Source: Tetradesmus obliquus (Eukaryota; Chlorophyta; Chlorophyceae; Sphaeropleales; Scenedesmaceae). From it: DNA of 64,000 bases. Shown piece after piece: positions 1-11,217 of the stretch; positions within the stretch are counted from its first letter, which is position 1; each line of letters opens with the position of its first letter. A model generated the notes under the pieces. It saw nothing but the letters and a program-made list of their open reading frames with translations. It was not told where the DNA came from and searched no databases. A program made the position numbers and the translations under genes. Where the stretch lies: the NCBI GenBank assembly GCA_030272155.1, contig CP126196.1:992001-1056000 (forward strand), written 5' to 3'.

Positions 1-1
1 A

Positions 2-112
2 TTGTGTTCGTGTCCACAATGTGGTGCTCGCTACTGCTGCAGGCAGTGCCAGGTGCAGCACTGGCAGGAGCACAGGGAGGCTTGCATGCGGCTGCGAGGT
101 GCCCAGGCATAG
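2..112 (+). CDS. MYND zinc-finger protein, C-terminal end (partial)
   Basis: The frame starting at base 2 reads through to TAG at 110-112. It carries the second half of a MYND finger: a Cys-x2-Cys pair at the window edge (residues SCPQC), then YCCRQCQ, then HWQEH followed by REAC. This spacing of Cys and His ligands is the MYND signature (Cys-x2-Cys, Tyr-Cys, Cys-Gln, His-Trp-x2-His-x3-Cys). MYND fingers bind Pro-rich peptides and often sit at the very C-terminus of algal proteins, as here, where only seven residues follow the last ligand. The rest of the gene lies left of the window, so its other domains are unknown. The family call is firm and the role is open. Confidence 0.8.
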   Translation: MCSCPQCGARYCCRQCQVQHWQEHREACMRLRGAQA

Positions 113-1023
113 TGCCACCTGCTTGAAAGCAGCGATGCAACAGTTCAAGCCAATTTGTTGCTGAAATAGTGGTGGTTGTCGTTGCTTTGCTATGCCTGCA
201 ACTGCCCTGGGACAATCGTATCCAACTAGGGTTTGGAATCCAAACTTTGGATGGCATGCCATCAGCGGCTGCCTTGGACGCGCTTGTAAGCAGTACAGCG
301 TACGGAGGAGTTTATATTGCAGTCAAGCGACAAACCTACGCGTCTGTTGAAAGGGGTCCAAAGTACGTCACGCTTGCTCAGCGACACGCTGACAACGACA
401 TCTGTATTCGGCAAAAGCAAGGGCCGCGACGGCCCACCCCTCATCAACATAAGATTGCGGTCCCATTTTAGTTGAATGCTGACATCGGATACGCAAATGC
501 TTTTGCACCGGCTGCAACAGCAGCAGCAGCAGCAATAATCGCAGTGTTGGTATCCCTTCCAGTGCTTGTCAGCAGCCTCGGCAGCAGGAAAAGTTGGAAA
601 CAGGTGCGGTTATCGTGCTGGACTTCTGGACCAGAAACAACTTGCTTTGGCTGCAAGGCAGTGTCTGACGCGCTGCTGACCTGGCTACTGCTGTCCTGCA
701 GCACATCGCCAAGAAGCAACCAACCCTCCCTCCTTGGCAGGGCCATATTCATTTCGTGGTGTTTCAATGCAGGCATTCACTGAGAGGGTGAGAGGCTCTG
801 AAGATGATTGTTGAGGGACCGCCAGACCGTGTACTCGTGAAGGCTGCCTTTGGCTGCATGCATGTGGATGCATGGTGCATGAAACAGTAGACCCTGCTGT
901 GCATGTGACTATTGGGCAGAATACGTTGGCCCCTGGAACCCGCGTGCAAAATGTTGTTGAGGTTGGGGTGCCGCATCCCCGACATGCGCCACACGATGTG
1001 GTGTTATGTTACGCGTGCATTCG

Positions 1024-1081
<58 letters not shown>

Positions 1082-1083
1082 AG
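113..1083. other. Intergenic region and unresolved 5' part of the BAR-like gene, ending in (CTG)18
   Basis: This stretch holds the 3' flank of the MYND gene and, somewhere, the promoter and first exon or exons of the next gene, whose start I could not fix. A pure (CTG)18 tract at 1027-1080 is followed by CAG and then coding sequence, so I read it as the 3' end of an intron rather than a poly-Leu start. Several ORFs here are products of the triplet run. No RNA gene was seen. Confidence 0.5.
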
Positions 1084-4000
1084 GCGCGCCAGGCGCTGGG
1101 CCTTGGCTCCGATGTTTTCGTTGCCAGCAGTCTTGATGCGCACGAGGCCACCCTGCGTGAGCTGGCCGACTTTGCTGCGCCGCTCAGGGCCATTGAAAAG
1201 GCCACAGGGCAGTTCAACCAGGACACTGCAGGTGTGTTATGCACACTTTGAATGCACCGCTAAGCGAGACTGCTTGGGCTGTGACAGCGTCAAAGCATGC
1301 AAGCCAAGCTGCCTGTGCCTGCTTGGCACACCGGCTGCCCGCCACCTTTGTACACCTGTTGTTCACACGCGCTGCTGCACGGTGGCTCGATGCATGCTGC
1401 CAACCTCAACTCCTCCGCTGCTGCCGTGTTGCAGAGTTCCTGCAAGCCACCACCATCCTCATGTCTGCACCAGCTACCCAGCACTTGTGTAAATTGGCTG
1501 CCTACTTGCGCTGCTGCTAACCTTTCTGCACTTCCTGCAGACATCCTGCAAGCGACAGCTACCCTGATGGCCTTCTGCCCCTTCCGTGGGCCTTGTCGGC
1601 TGTATTGCCACTTTGCTCACCCTGCATCCGCATGCAATCCTTCTGACAACAACTTCCCGCTGCTGCCCGGTTGCAGAGTTCCTGCAAGCCACAGCACCTG
1701 CCCCTTCCCCCGCATGTGGTTCCAGCTCTCCTCCACAGAAGCCGCAGTGCCGGTGCACGTGCCTGAGTTTGCAGTGCTGTGCAAAGTAGCTGCCCCGCAG
1801 ACGCTTTCGTAACGCACACATCTACTCTGTCTGCTGGTCCTGCTGCAACCCTCCTGTACCTGCGTTGCCGCAACTCCACCCACCCCTTTGCACTTCCTGC
1901 AGAGTTCCTGCAAGCCACCGCCACCCTGATGGCCTCCTGCCCCTTCCCCCGCATGTGGTGCCAGCCCTCCCCCACAGAGCCTGCTGTTCCAGTGCATATG
2001 CCTGACTCTGCAGTGCTCAACAGATTAGCTGCCCCTCGGACGCTTTCTGAATGTATGCCTTGCATCTGGTTGCTGGTCCTTTTACAACCCGCCTGTTCCA
2101 ACCACTGAGCACCCTCGTTGCAGCAAACTCCGCCCACCTGTTTGCACTTCCTGCAGATTTCCTGCAAGCCACAGTCACTCTGATGGCCTCCTGCCCCTTC
2201 CATGGGTCTTGTCTGCTGTATCGCCATTTTACTCACTCTGCATCCGCATGCAATCCTCCAGACCACAACTTCCCGCTGCTGCCGTGTTGCAGAGTTCCTG
2301 CAAGTCACAGCAATTGCCCCTTCCCCCGCATGTAGTCCCAGCCCTCCCCCACAGAAGCCGCAGTGCCGCTGCATGTGCCTGACTTTGCAGCGCTCTGCAG
2401 GGTACCTGCCCCTCATACACTATTCAAACGCACACTTCTGGTCTGTTTGCTGCTCCTGCAACCCGCCTGTCTTCACCTGGTGGTTGCCTGCGCTGCTGCA
2501 CAACACTCCGCCCACCCTTTTGCATTATTGCAGAGTTCCTGCAAGCCACTGCCACCCTGATGGAATGCTGCCCCTTCCCCCGGCTGTGGTCCCAGCCCTC
2601 CCCCACAGAAGCTGCAGTGCCTGTGCATGTGCTTTCGCCAGCTGATGCAGCTGCATGGCTGGATGCCGACACGCATGCGCTGCTGTCAAAGGAGGTGCCA
2701 GGTGCTGTGGGCATGGCGGTCAGGAGCAAGCTGCTGTCTCCCATGCGGCAGTGGCTGGCAGCATATGATGTGGCTCAGGTGCGTGCTATAATATATTGTC
2801 GTGCCTTCCGTGGCTAGGTTAGTTGAGTATGCAAGGTTTGCGGTAACACGGTGTTAGGCAGGGGATGTTGGGTATGGCTGTGTGCTTGCAGCCGCATGGA
2901 TGCCGACACGCATGAGCTGCTGTCAGTAGAGGTGCCAGGCGCTGTGGGCATGGCGATAAGGAGCAAGCTGCTGTCGCCCATGAGGCAGTGGCTGGCTGCA
3001 TATGATGTTGCACAGGTGGGTCATGCTGTTTGATAGTCAATCTACACATGGTGAGAGATGCCAGGGTCCTTTTAGACTGTCACTTTGGTCAGTTTTTATA
3101 CCTTGGAAGCAGGTCAGTATGAGCTGGGTACTTGGAGCAGCATAGGAGGCTGTTACAATTTGTGTCATTTTCTGTTTGTAACACTATTTGAAATCCTGCA
3201 GGCACAGCTGGCTTCCGTGCAGTCTGGACGGCTGGCCTACGATGCCACCAGGAGGCACCTCGTCAGCGCAGCAGCAAAAGCAGCCAAGGACGCTGCCGCA
3301 ACACCACCCGCATCACCTAGAGCAGCACTTGCAGCAAATGTTGCGGCAAGCACAGCAGCACCAGCTGCTGCTGTTGCTGGGCCTGATGAAAAGGGCAGTG
3401 CCAGGCCGCCTGATGTGCTGCTGGTGTCTGGGGGACAGCAGCTGGCACAACTGCAGGAGGTGGCGGCAGCAACCAGCCGTGAGTTGCACAGCTGATCTGG
3501 GACTAACAGTTGCTGTGCAGCTTTTGCTGACTGTTTACATTGTTGACTGGGTCGTGCTGACTGCACACTTTGCTGCACCAAGCCGTCTGAACGTGCAGCA
3601 GCTTGTGATAGTGTGCCCTGCCAGCTGCTTTGTGCTTGGCTGCTTGCAATTCGGCCACTCGCCGCGTGTGGCACAGTACATCACAGCTGGCTGTTGCGCA
3701 TTTGCACGTCTGTGCACTGACATCCTGCCTGCTCACACATGCATCACCTAAATCGCAGCTGAGCTGGCTGAGTATGAGGCCAAGGTAGAGGCCCTTGATG
3801 ACACATTGGCCTGGCTTGACGCTTCACTGACTTGTATTGCCTGTCTTCCTGGCTGCCTGCTGGCCGAGTATGAAGCCAAACTTCCTTCTCTAATTTACGC
3901 GCGGAAGAGCACAGGCTCAAGCAGGCTCGCCTGCTTCTGATTCCTACGCATAGGACTTGTAACTTGTTGACCCAAACTTGAGGCGCTTGACGGCACAATT

Positions 4001-6686
4001 GCCTGGCTGAATTCCTCACTGACTTGTCCGCTTGCCTGCCTGCGTTTCATCATGCCTCTACTGCAGCTGAGCTGGCTGAGTACGAAGCAAAAGTTGAGGG
4101 GCTTGACGACACCCTGGCCTGGCTGGCTGGAACCCCCACTAACAAGTCTGCTGCCTGCCTGCGTGCCTGCCTACCTGCCTGCCTGCCTGCCTTCCTGCCC
4201 ACCTACGTATAACTGCTACCGCAGCTGAGCTCGCCGAGTATGAAGCAAGCGTTGAGGCACTGGATGACACACTGGCCTGGCTGGCAGGCGGGGCCGCGCG
4301 CATCAAGGCGGCACTGGCTGATGCGGGCGGCAGCGCAGCAGCAGCAGCTGAGGCCTGGCATGTGCCGCCTGGGCTGCTGCCACCCCTGCCGGAGAAGTCC
4401 AGCATTGGCAAGGTGGGTGGGTGCTGCCAGCAAGTTTATGTGCCGTTTGTGTACGTTGTTCCAACTGCTGTGGCAATGGGGATGTGGGTAGATTTGTGGT
4501 GTGGCTTAGCAGCGCAGTGCAGTACAGTCTGCGCACTTCTGCCGGCTGCACCTCTCAAAACCAGTTCAGATGTAGGAGATTTGCAACCCCTTGTTGCTGG
4601 GCGCAAACAGATTGCTAGCTGCATGGAAATTAAACATGAAAAAGTGACAACATGACACACCCTTGACTGTGCAGGACATCGACATCACCATGACCCTGAC
4701 TGACAGCCCTCGCTCAGCAGAGCAGGCAGCAGCACAGGTGGCCACCAGCATCACCAGCACTACAGCAGGAGACGCCATCACCATACACCCTAAGGAGGAC
4801 AGCACCACCAGCAGCAGCAGCAGCAGTGATCGTGCAGGCCATGCTGGTGTTGGTGCTGGAGAGCAGCAGCGGGGCGCTCCTGACCTGTCTGCAATGCTGC
4901 CCAAGGATGATGCCATGGTGTATGGAGGTGAGCGCCACGTGCTGCTGTTGTGTTTGCAAGGGCTGAATGGAACATTTTCTGCTTGTTCAATTTGTCAGCA
5001 CTGCTGCAACAAGAACAATGATAGTACATACCTATAATTGTCGCTGGCAGCTGTGTGCTGTGCTGCAAGCACCTCCCCTCTGCCAGTCTGCTTCTACCAC
5101 TTTCCTGCCACCACAGTTGCAGCAGTGACAATCAAGCGCATCTTTGCCCTCTGTCACATTGTGCTTGCAGGTGGCGTGCCTCCCTCCCCCACTGCAAACT
5201 GCTGCTGCTGTGTTAGCGTGAACTGGAAGGAGACCTTGTCTGCTTGTTCAATTTGGCAGCACTGCTGCAACAAGAACAATGATAATAGATACTTGAGGGT
5301 GTTGCCTGGCAGCTGTGTGCTCTGCTGCATGCGCTTCCCCTCTGCCAGCTTGCGTCCAGCACTATTCTGCAACTGTGGTGGCCACCACAGTTGCAGCAGT
5401 AAACCACCACATCTTGCCGTCTCCCCATGTTTTGCTTGCAGGCGGCGTGCCTCCCTCGCCCACTGCTGGGGCCCACCACCCCACCGGCGGCGGTCCTGGC
5501 CAGCTCATCAAGGACACACTGGCAGGACCGTCAACAGCTGACACGGCAAAAAATGATGAGGCCGAGGCAGCAGACACAGCAGAGCTATCAGCAGCAGCAG
5601 GAGCTGAGGAGGTCAGCAGTGCAGGCAGTGAGCTCAGCACTGATGAGCAACTGGCTGATGAGCGGTTCCAAGGTTCAACACCAGCAGCAAATGAAGCTGC
5701 AGAGGCTGCAGATGAGCCTGCAGACCTGCCTGCTGCTGCTGCTCCAGAGGTGGTGACCAGGCCAAGCCGCAGCTACAGTGGAGAGGGGGTGGGGCAGCAC
5801 GAGGAGGGGCCGGCAGCAGCAGCAGCAGCAGCAGCGAGGTCTGGCAGTGGAGGGATGCATGGTGGCAGGACCTTCAGCGGGCCTGGCTTGGTGATGCAGC
5901 CTGCTGTACAGGTGAGATGCGAATTTTGTTTGTGACAGTGGTGAACTTCAAGTTCACAGTGGTTTACAGGTTTATTTGCAGCGCCCAATCGAGCGTGCTG
6001 CACACAGCAGAATAAGAATTACGTCACACAGTTTGGTAAGCTGCTGCTGCCTTGTAGACAGGCCACCTTGCGGTTCTGCATGGGCATGCAAACATACCCA
6101 GCAAGTGTACTGTTTATATGCTGTTGGACGACTTGTGTCTTGCACAGAACCTTCTCAGAGATATGGATGTCATATGCACAGCTGCATGTGTCCCCCTGAT
6201 TGGTGGTGTGGACGCAATAACTTGCTGGGATTTGCCTGTTCTTATAGCAGGCGCATTACAGCTCATTGTGGCGTTCACATCACTTTTTTTGTAAAGCTTC
6301 TGCACCGCCACATTTTGCAACCCACCCGCGCCCCACACTGTGCCAGCATCCTGCGCTTGCAGTTGCTGACCTACGCACGCACACGCACACACGCACACAG
6401 TCACATGTGTGCGCTGTTTCATCTTGTCACACACACAACCTCACATGCACTTGCAATAGCACAGTAAAGCACATACTTATGCGCACAAATTCTCACACAG
6501 AATTGCTATCTGTTGCCTTGACCACAGCCGGTAGGGCCTGAGCGCAAGCAGCTGCCACCAACTTACACACCCAACTACCATACCCAACCATCTATGTTGC
6601 TGCATGCATACCTGACACCTGCAGGTGGCAGAGCCTGAGCGCAAGCAGCTGTCAACAGTAGTACTGCCGGCATCAGGCGAGCAGGC

Positions 6687-6717
<31 letters not shown>

Positions 6718-6906
6718 CACGACATGCCCTTCTCAGGTGCACAGGGCACCGCTGCTGCCAGCAGCAGCAGCAGCAACAGCGGTGGGGGTGGTGGCCTGCT
6801 GGCTGCTATCGCCAGGACAATTGAGCAGGGCGGTACTGCCATTGCCAGGACAGTTGAGGAGGGAGGCAGCCACTTAATCAGGTTGATGGAGGGTGCAGTG
6901 CACAGC

Positions 6907-6945
<39 letters not shown>

Positions 6946-7088
6946 GGCAAGGAGGAGCTGGTGGCAGAGGAGGCATGCGGCGAAGTTCACACCGGGAGCT
7001 CTGGGAGCTCTGGTGTGAAGTTTGAAGTTCAGGGTGCTGAGTCAGCAGGGGCCCCCGGGGCGCCCGGCACACCTTCAAGCAGTGCTGT

Positions 7089-7128
<40 letters not shown>

Positions 7129-9101
7129 GCGGCACCTGGCTCAGAGATGCACATTGGTAAGCTGTCCTTACTGCTGCAACTGTCTGCATTGTCTATTTCT
7201 GTACTCCTTGCTAGCTCGTTGGCTTCCGCTGGGCCGGCTGCAAGCAGGCTTGTTTCGCCGTGCGTTGGCGTCTCTGCACACTTCTGCCACCCAATCGGCT
7301 GCTGCTCATCACAAAGCATGTGGCCAGCCACTGCACTGTTGTTAGAGTTCAAACATCAAGTCATCTAGCAGTCCAAGTGCTTGACCCAGCTACCACTGTG
7401 CCACGCATCCTCGTAACAGCAACTGTGATGATGGCGCTTCTTCTTTTGGAAGCACACACATCACAGCTGCTATTGTGAGAATGCGTACCTCTTTTGCGTT
7501 CCCTACCACCTAATTCCAATTGCTCCTTTGAAGCTGCCGGCGGTTTGGCACAGCCCGTGTCCTTGCCGCTGGCAACATGCTGGGCCACCTACAGGGGCAC
7601 TTCCCTAACCTACCTCGTGCTCTCCTGTCTTTTGCAAACAATTCAACAGCTTCTTCTGGTGTCCCTGCAGGCCCTGTTGCTCCCTTCCCAGGCCACCAGG
7701 CCTCCCCTGCCTCTGCTGAGTTTGCCAAGGGGGCCAGCCCACCAGGAGGGGCAGCGGCGGCAGCAGCAGCAGCAGATGAGGCAGGCGGGGACCGGCAGGA
7801 GCAGGATCAGCACAGGATGGCAGCGGAGGCAGCAGAGGCTGGCACAGACATGCGCATTGGTAGGTGGGGGTGTCCCTAATGCATTTATGCAGGAGCTACG
7901 GTGTTTTAGGTTAAGGATGGCTTGTGTCATGCTGATCGGTCTGTTGTCCTAGGCTCAGCCGTTACTGCGTTTTGATTCATGCCAGACGCTGACAGCAGCA
8001 GGCGCAGCCAATCCTGCATTGTCTTAGGGCTTCAGGCGCAAGCTCGCCCTGATCAACAGTATCCGTATATATGTGCATAGGTACGTGATGTGTTCTGCCG
8101 TACCCACTGCTTCAGCATGCCGCCTGTTCATGGCAGGTGCATATGGGTGCGGCAGATCATGTTGTGCATTGCTGGTGATGCCACTCAAACCAAGTCATTC
8201 TCTGTTTGCTGCTGCTGCTGCTTGTCTCGCAGGCCCTGTTGCTCCCTTCCCAGGCCACCAGGCCTCCCCTGCCTCTGCTGAGTTTGCCAAGGGGGCCAGC
8301 CCACCAGGAGGGGCGGCAGCAAGTGACATCAGCGCAGACCAGCCAACAGCTGCTGCTGCTGGTGCAGCAGCAGGTGATGACGAGCAGCAGGAGCTGGCAG
8401 GAACAGCAGCTGGAGGAGAGATGCACATCGGTAAGCTACACCCTGGGTTTTACCTACGTGCAGGGTGCCCGGTCTTGGCGACAACAGAGGCTGCCGTGCC
8501 AATGGGGATGACAGCCCAGCACTGCGGGTTGCTGGCACTGGCTCCAGCAACAGTCTGCAACCTTGTCCCGACAGTTGTGGTTGGCGCTGATCATGTTGTG
8601 TTGCTGTGTTTCTGCCGCAGGCCCTGTTGCTCCCTTCCCAGGCCACCAGGCCTCCCCTGCCTCTGCTGAGTTTGCCAAGGGGGCCAGCCCACCAGGAGGG
8701 GCAGCGGCGGCAGCAGCAGCAGCAGAGGCGCCAGCTGGCGATGCTACCACACCTACTGCTGGCAGCCAGCAGCAGGGCCCCGACCTGTCAGCTATTCTGC
8801 CAGCATACGAGCAGCTGCCTGCAGGTGAGGCAGTGTGTACGTCTGCATTTTGCAGCAGGTGGCCCTTGTGGTCTGAGCGGCTGAGTACACCGCAGCAGCA
8901 GAAGCTGATCAAAGCTGCTGGTCCATCGATTCACCTACTGCCCAGCACAGTCGGCGTGCGTAGTGCGTGCACATGCTGCTGACGCTGCGCTGTGGTGTGT
9001 GTTTTGCCCCTGCTGCAGGCGGTGCCAAGGCCAAGCCGTCTGGTGGCGGCGTGGGTGCGCTGCTGAGGGACACTCTGCTGGGGCCGCGTGCGGAGCAGTA
9101 G
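1084..9101 (+). CDS. Probable BAR-domain membrane-curvature protein with long low-complexity tail (5' end missing)
   Basis: Frame-consistent exons: 1084-1231, 2534-2778, 3202-3478, 4225-4412, 4675-4927, 5442-5911, 6625-7156, 7671-7859, 8233-8430, 8621-8824 and 9019-9101 (TAG). They give 928 residues plus an unseen N-terminus. The first 300 or so residues are helical and resemble a BAR domain: a segment ending LLSPMRQWLAAYD, then GRLAYDATRRH (compare the Asp-Tyr-Asp-x-x-Arg motif of amphiphysin BARs), then ELAEYEASVEALDDTL. BAR dimers bind and bend membranes. The tail is rich in Ala, Gln, Ser and Gly and probably disordered. It includes three near-identical 63-68-residue modules and ends in GALLRDTLLGPRAEQ. 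The fold assignment rests on pattern only; another coiled-coil protein is possible. Nearly every intron holds partial exon copies, listed separately. Confidence 0.6.
1435..2533 (+). repeat. Six partial upstream copies of the second BAR exon, each with its 3' splice site
   Basis: Segments starting at about 1435, 1541, 1677, 1903, 2157 and 2293 each begin after a TGCAG acceptor with a version of (A)GTTCCTGCAAGCCAC. They continue for 35-130 bases of the exon that is intact only at 2534. Reading into the surrounding intron, all but the last lose the frame or the conserved continuation. The copies differ by substitutions and length, so they arose at different times. Confidence 0.8.
2897..3015 (+). 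repeat. Downstream copy of a BAR exon end with its 5' splice site
   Basis: This is a second copy of the last 118 or so bases of the exon ending at 2778. It encodes a variant of the same peptide, ending LAAYDVAQ, and is followed by GTGGGT. It has no acceptor in front of it, so it should be removed with the intron. The exon at 2534-2778 is the full-length version. Confidence 0.8.
3759..4224 (+). repeat. Partial copies of the ELAEYEA exon upstream of the intact one
   Basis: Copies starting at 3759 and 4067, plus fragments around 3865 and 3975, resemble the start of the exon at 4225 (peptide AELAEYEA, then LDDTLAWL). The copies at 3759 and 4067 keep a CGCAG or TGCAG acceptor. All diverge after about 75 bases into a shared CACTAAC/CACTGAC-type sequence. 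Only the copy at 4225 continues to a donor at 4412. Confidence 0.75.
4960..5441 (+). repeat. Duplicated intron plus exon start (about 260 bp) in the BAR-like gene
   Basis: A block containing TTCTGCTTGTTCAATTTG, a Cys-poor intron body and the acceptor plus GGCGTGCCTCCCTC occurs twice, with acceptors at 5170 and 5441. The first copy of the exon start (5171 on) is truncated after about 40 bases. The second leads into the 470-base exon 5442-5911. Confidence 0.75.
7671..8824 (+). repeat. Three tandem in-frame cassette exons (GPVAPFPGHQASP modules)
   Basis: Exons 7671-7859 (189 nt), 8233-8430 (198 nt) and 8621-8824 (204 nt) start with the same roughly 80 bases and then diverge into Ala/Gln/Glu-rich ends, most of them closing on MRIG or MHIG. 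All are multiples of three and lie between phase-1 introns, so any one can be skipped without a frameshift. Their shared 5' halves look identical, pointing to recent duplication or gene conversion. Confidence 0.85.
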
Positions 9102-9109
9102 GCCTGCCC

Positions 9110-9154
<45 letters not shown>

Positions 9155-9402
9155 CTGCCGGCAGCAGGGGCTCTCCGGCGGCAGCGTCGGCGCCCTGCGC
9201 AGAGGCACTCTGCTGGGGCCGCGGCCAGAGCAGTAGACCCGCCACCGGCAGCAGCAAGCAGCAGCAGCAGCAGCAGCAGCACTGCTGCGGCAGCGGCAGC
9301 AGCAGCAAGCAGCGGCAGCACTGCCGGCAGCCGAGGCTCTCTGGCGGCAGTTTGGGCGCCTTGCGCAGAGACACTCCGCGGAGGCCGGGGGCAGAGCAGT
9401 GA
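9019..9402 (+). repeat. Triplicated stop-containing end of the BAR-like gene
   Basis: The terminal coding segment (G-G-x-GALLRDTLLGPRAEQ then TAG at 9099-9101) is followed by two degenerate copies. One reads GGSVGALRRGTLLGPRPEQ, 9177-9236 with TAG. The other reads GGSLGALRRDTPRRPGAEQ, 9343-9402 with TGA. (CAG)n runs separate them. Each copy carries its own stop codon in the corresponding frame. Confidence 0.85.
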
Positions 9403-9582
9403 TGCTTTTGGGACCCCGGGCCGACAGTGTCATCCTGATCATGGTGCAAGATCATGATCCACCAGTGCTTCATCATGATCATGGTGCAAGATTGTACCAC
9501 GTTGGGCGGGAGCCGAAGGAGGGGGGGGGCACTATGGAGGAGAGGCTAGCTCCTGCCTATTTATATTATACATTTTTGCAGT

Positions 9583-9640
<58 letters not shown>

Positions 9641-10837
9641 TGGCAGCAGCAGCAGCAGCAGGCAGCTGCCGCGGCAATGCCTTCACAAGCAGCCACGGGC
9701 TGAGGCGACAGACAGCGTGTGCAGCACCTGCGCAGCTACACCTGTTGTGGGGCATGTAGCAGCATTGGCCAGCATAGTTTGCGGCGCTGGGTTGTTTGTA
9801 TGGCTGTGTGTTGCAGCAAACCTTCCTCAAGTTGCACCGTAAGTTGTTTCATACTCCGAGTATAGTTGAGTCAACTGTGTATGTGTTGTGTTCGCAGCTT
9901 CCTGTGTGCAGCAAGCGTACTGATAGTGATGGAATGTCACATGCAAGCGACTGTACAATACTTTGGGTATTGGCAAAGTGGTGCTTGCATTGCTGGCATG
10001 CAAGGCTGAAGAGGTACATACCTACACCTTTTATGGCAAAACACAATATAAATGATTCCTACCCTCGAAGGAACGAGCTTGCAGCGTGTAAAGTCAGTTT
10101 CAGAGCCGGCAAGCTGCTACTGGCTGTGCTACTGTACAGGTAGCAGATGCACATCATTGAGACACCAACGATACGTTCCGTTGCATTCCTGATCAAGAGA
10201 TTCACAATCTTCCACTTTTTGTGTCTTTTTAAACCCAACAACCTGGGGCAGCCTGCGCCCAGCGGACGGGCCAACACCCGCGCACTGCAACTCTTTATAA
10301 CACCCAAGCACTGCCAACTGTATGCCAAGCACATCAGGCCAATCACAGGCCAAAAAGAGCATCACGCAGCAGTCAAATAAGGCCAATTTGTTCAACTAAT
10401 ATTTACTGCCCCTCCTTCACATTGTCAAGGGGAGGGGTGTATCGTGGTCAGCGGACAAGGATGCTGAACCCTGGCTCAGTCTGACTTGATGACTCATCAA
10501 GTACGGCATGATGCTGGCCGTCACTGACACAGCAGCTGCAGTAGAAGCCAAGAACAACACTGCCTGTGCTGCACACGCCTCTCGATGCGAGCAGCAATAA
10601 AACCAGGGAATCGGCACCGCATGGAAACCAGGATGCACATTTGACAGGCAGCCTTGCAACATCCAGCGTTTGCTTTGCTCAGACCCGAACAGAAACATGC
10701 CGTTGGTGGCTGTCCAAGCTTAACACGGCTTGTCCAGTCGGATGGCGAGCTTGCCAGCTTTAGCATTTAGGTTTGAGCCCTATTTTCTGAACCCTAGACC
10801 TGCAACAGCTGAGCAGCCAGATGCCATCAATGGAAGG
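9403..10837. other. Gene-free stretch with a TGATCATG direct repeat and (CAG)n
   Basis: No convincing gene. It contains two TGATCATGGTGCAAGAT repeats (about 9437-9491) and a long CAG-rich tract at 9586-9661. A TGTAA motif at 10087-10091 could end the BAR-like transcript, though it is almost 1 kb past the stop. The sequence 9840-10800 is less repetitive, with only short incoherent ORFs on both strands. Confidence 0.4.
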
Positions 10838-10945
10838 TGTCCAAGCTGCCAGCCTAGCGATGCCAGCAGCTGTGCATGCTGCCTGCACACCAGCCAGTCA
10901 GCAAAACGCCTCTGCGTGGTCTGAGTCTTTGTTGGGGGTTACACT
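10838..10945 (-). pseudogene. Broken fragment of the neighbouring LRR gene N-terminus
   Basis: On the minus strand this copies about 90 bases of the LRR locus at 13340-13430 (region encoding KDSDHAEAF and then the CRQHAQLLAS stretch). An extra base after the GAGGC-TTTT stretch shifts the frame and brings in TGA. It is a detached, inactivated duplicate lying beyond the 3' end of the LRR locus. A TGTAA (minus) lies within it. Confidence 0.7.
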
Positions 10946-11217
10946 GAACCTTACTGCCTCACCAGCAAAGCACGTCACAACACCCTATACAGGATTAACA
11001 TTATTCACCCGATCATCATCGATGGCGATATTGCCATCACCATCACCATCATTATTCCCGCCACCACCGGCACACGCATGCGCAGCACCTGCAGCTGCGT
11101 CACCGCAGCCATCATGCTTCACCGCCTGCAGCTGCATCACCGCAGCCTCAACCTTCCCCCGCACTAACTCACCTCTACCCCGCAAAGCCTGTACTCCAAG
11201 AGAGATTCACATTGTGT

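Noticed and set aside
1006..1251. ATG followed by poly-Leu as the N-terminus of the BAR-like protein
   Set aside because: The Leu run is the (CTG)18 tract, and CTG runs precede acceptors throughout the window, so it is more likely intron.
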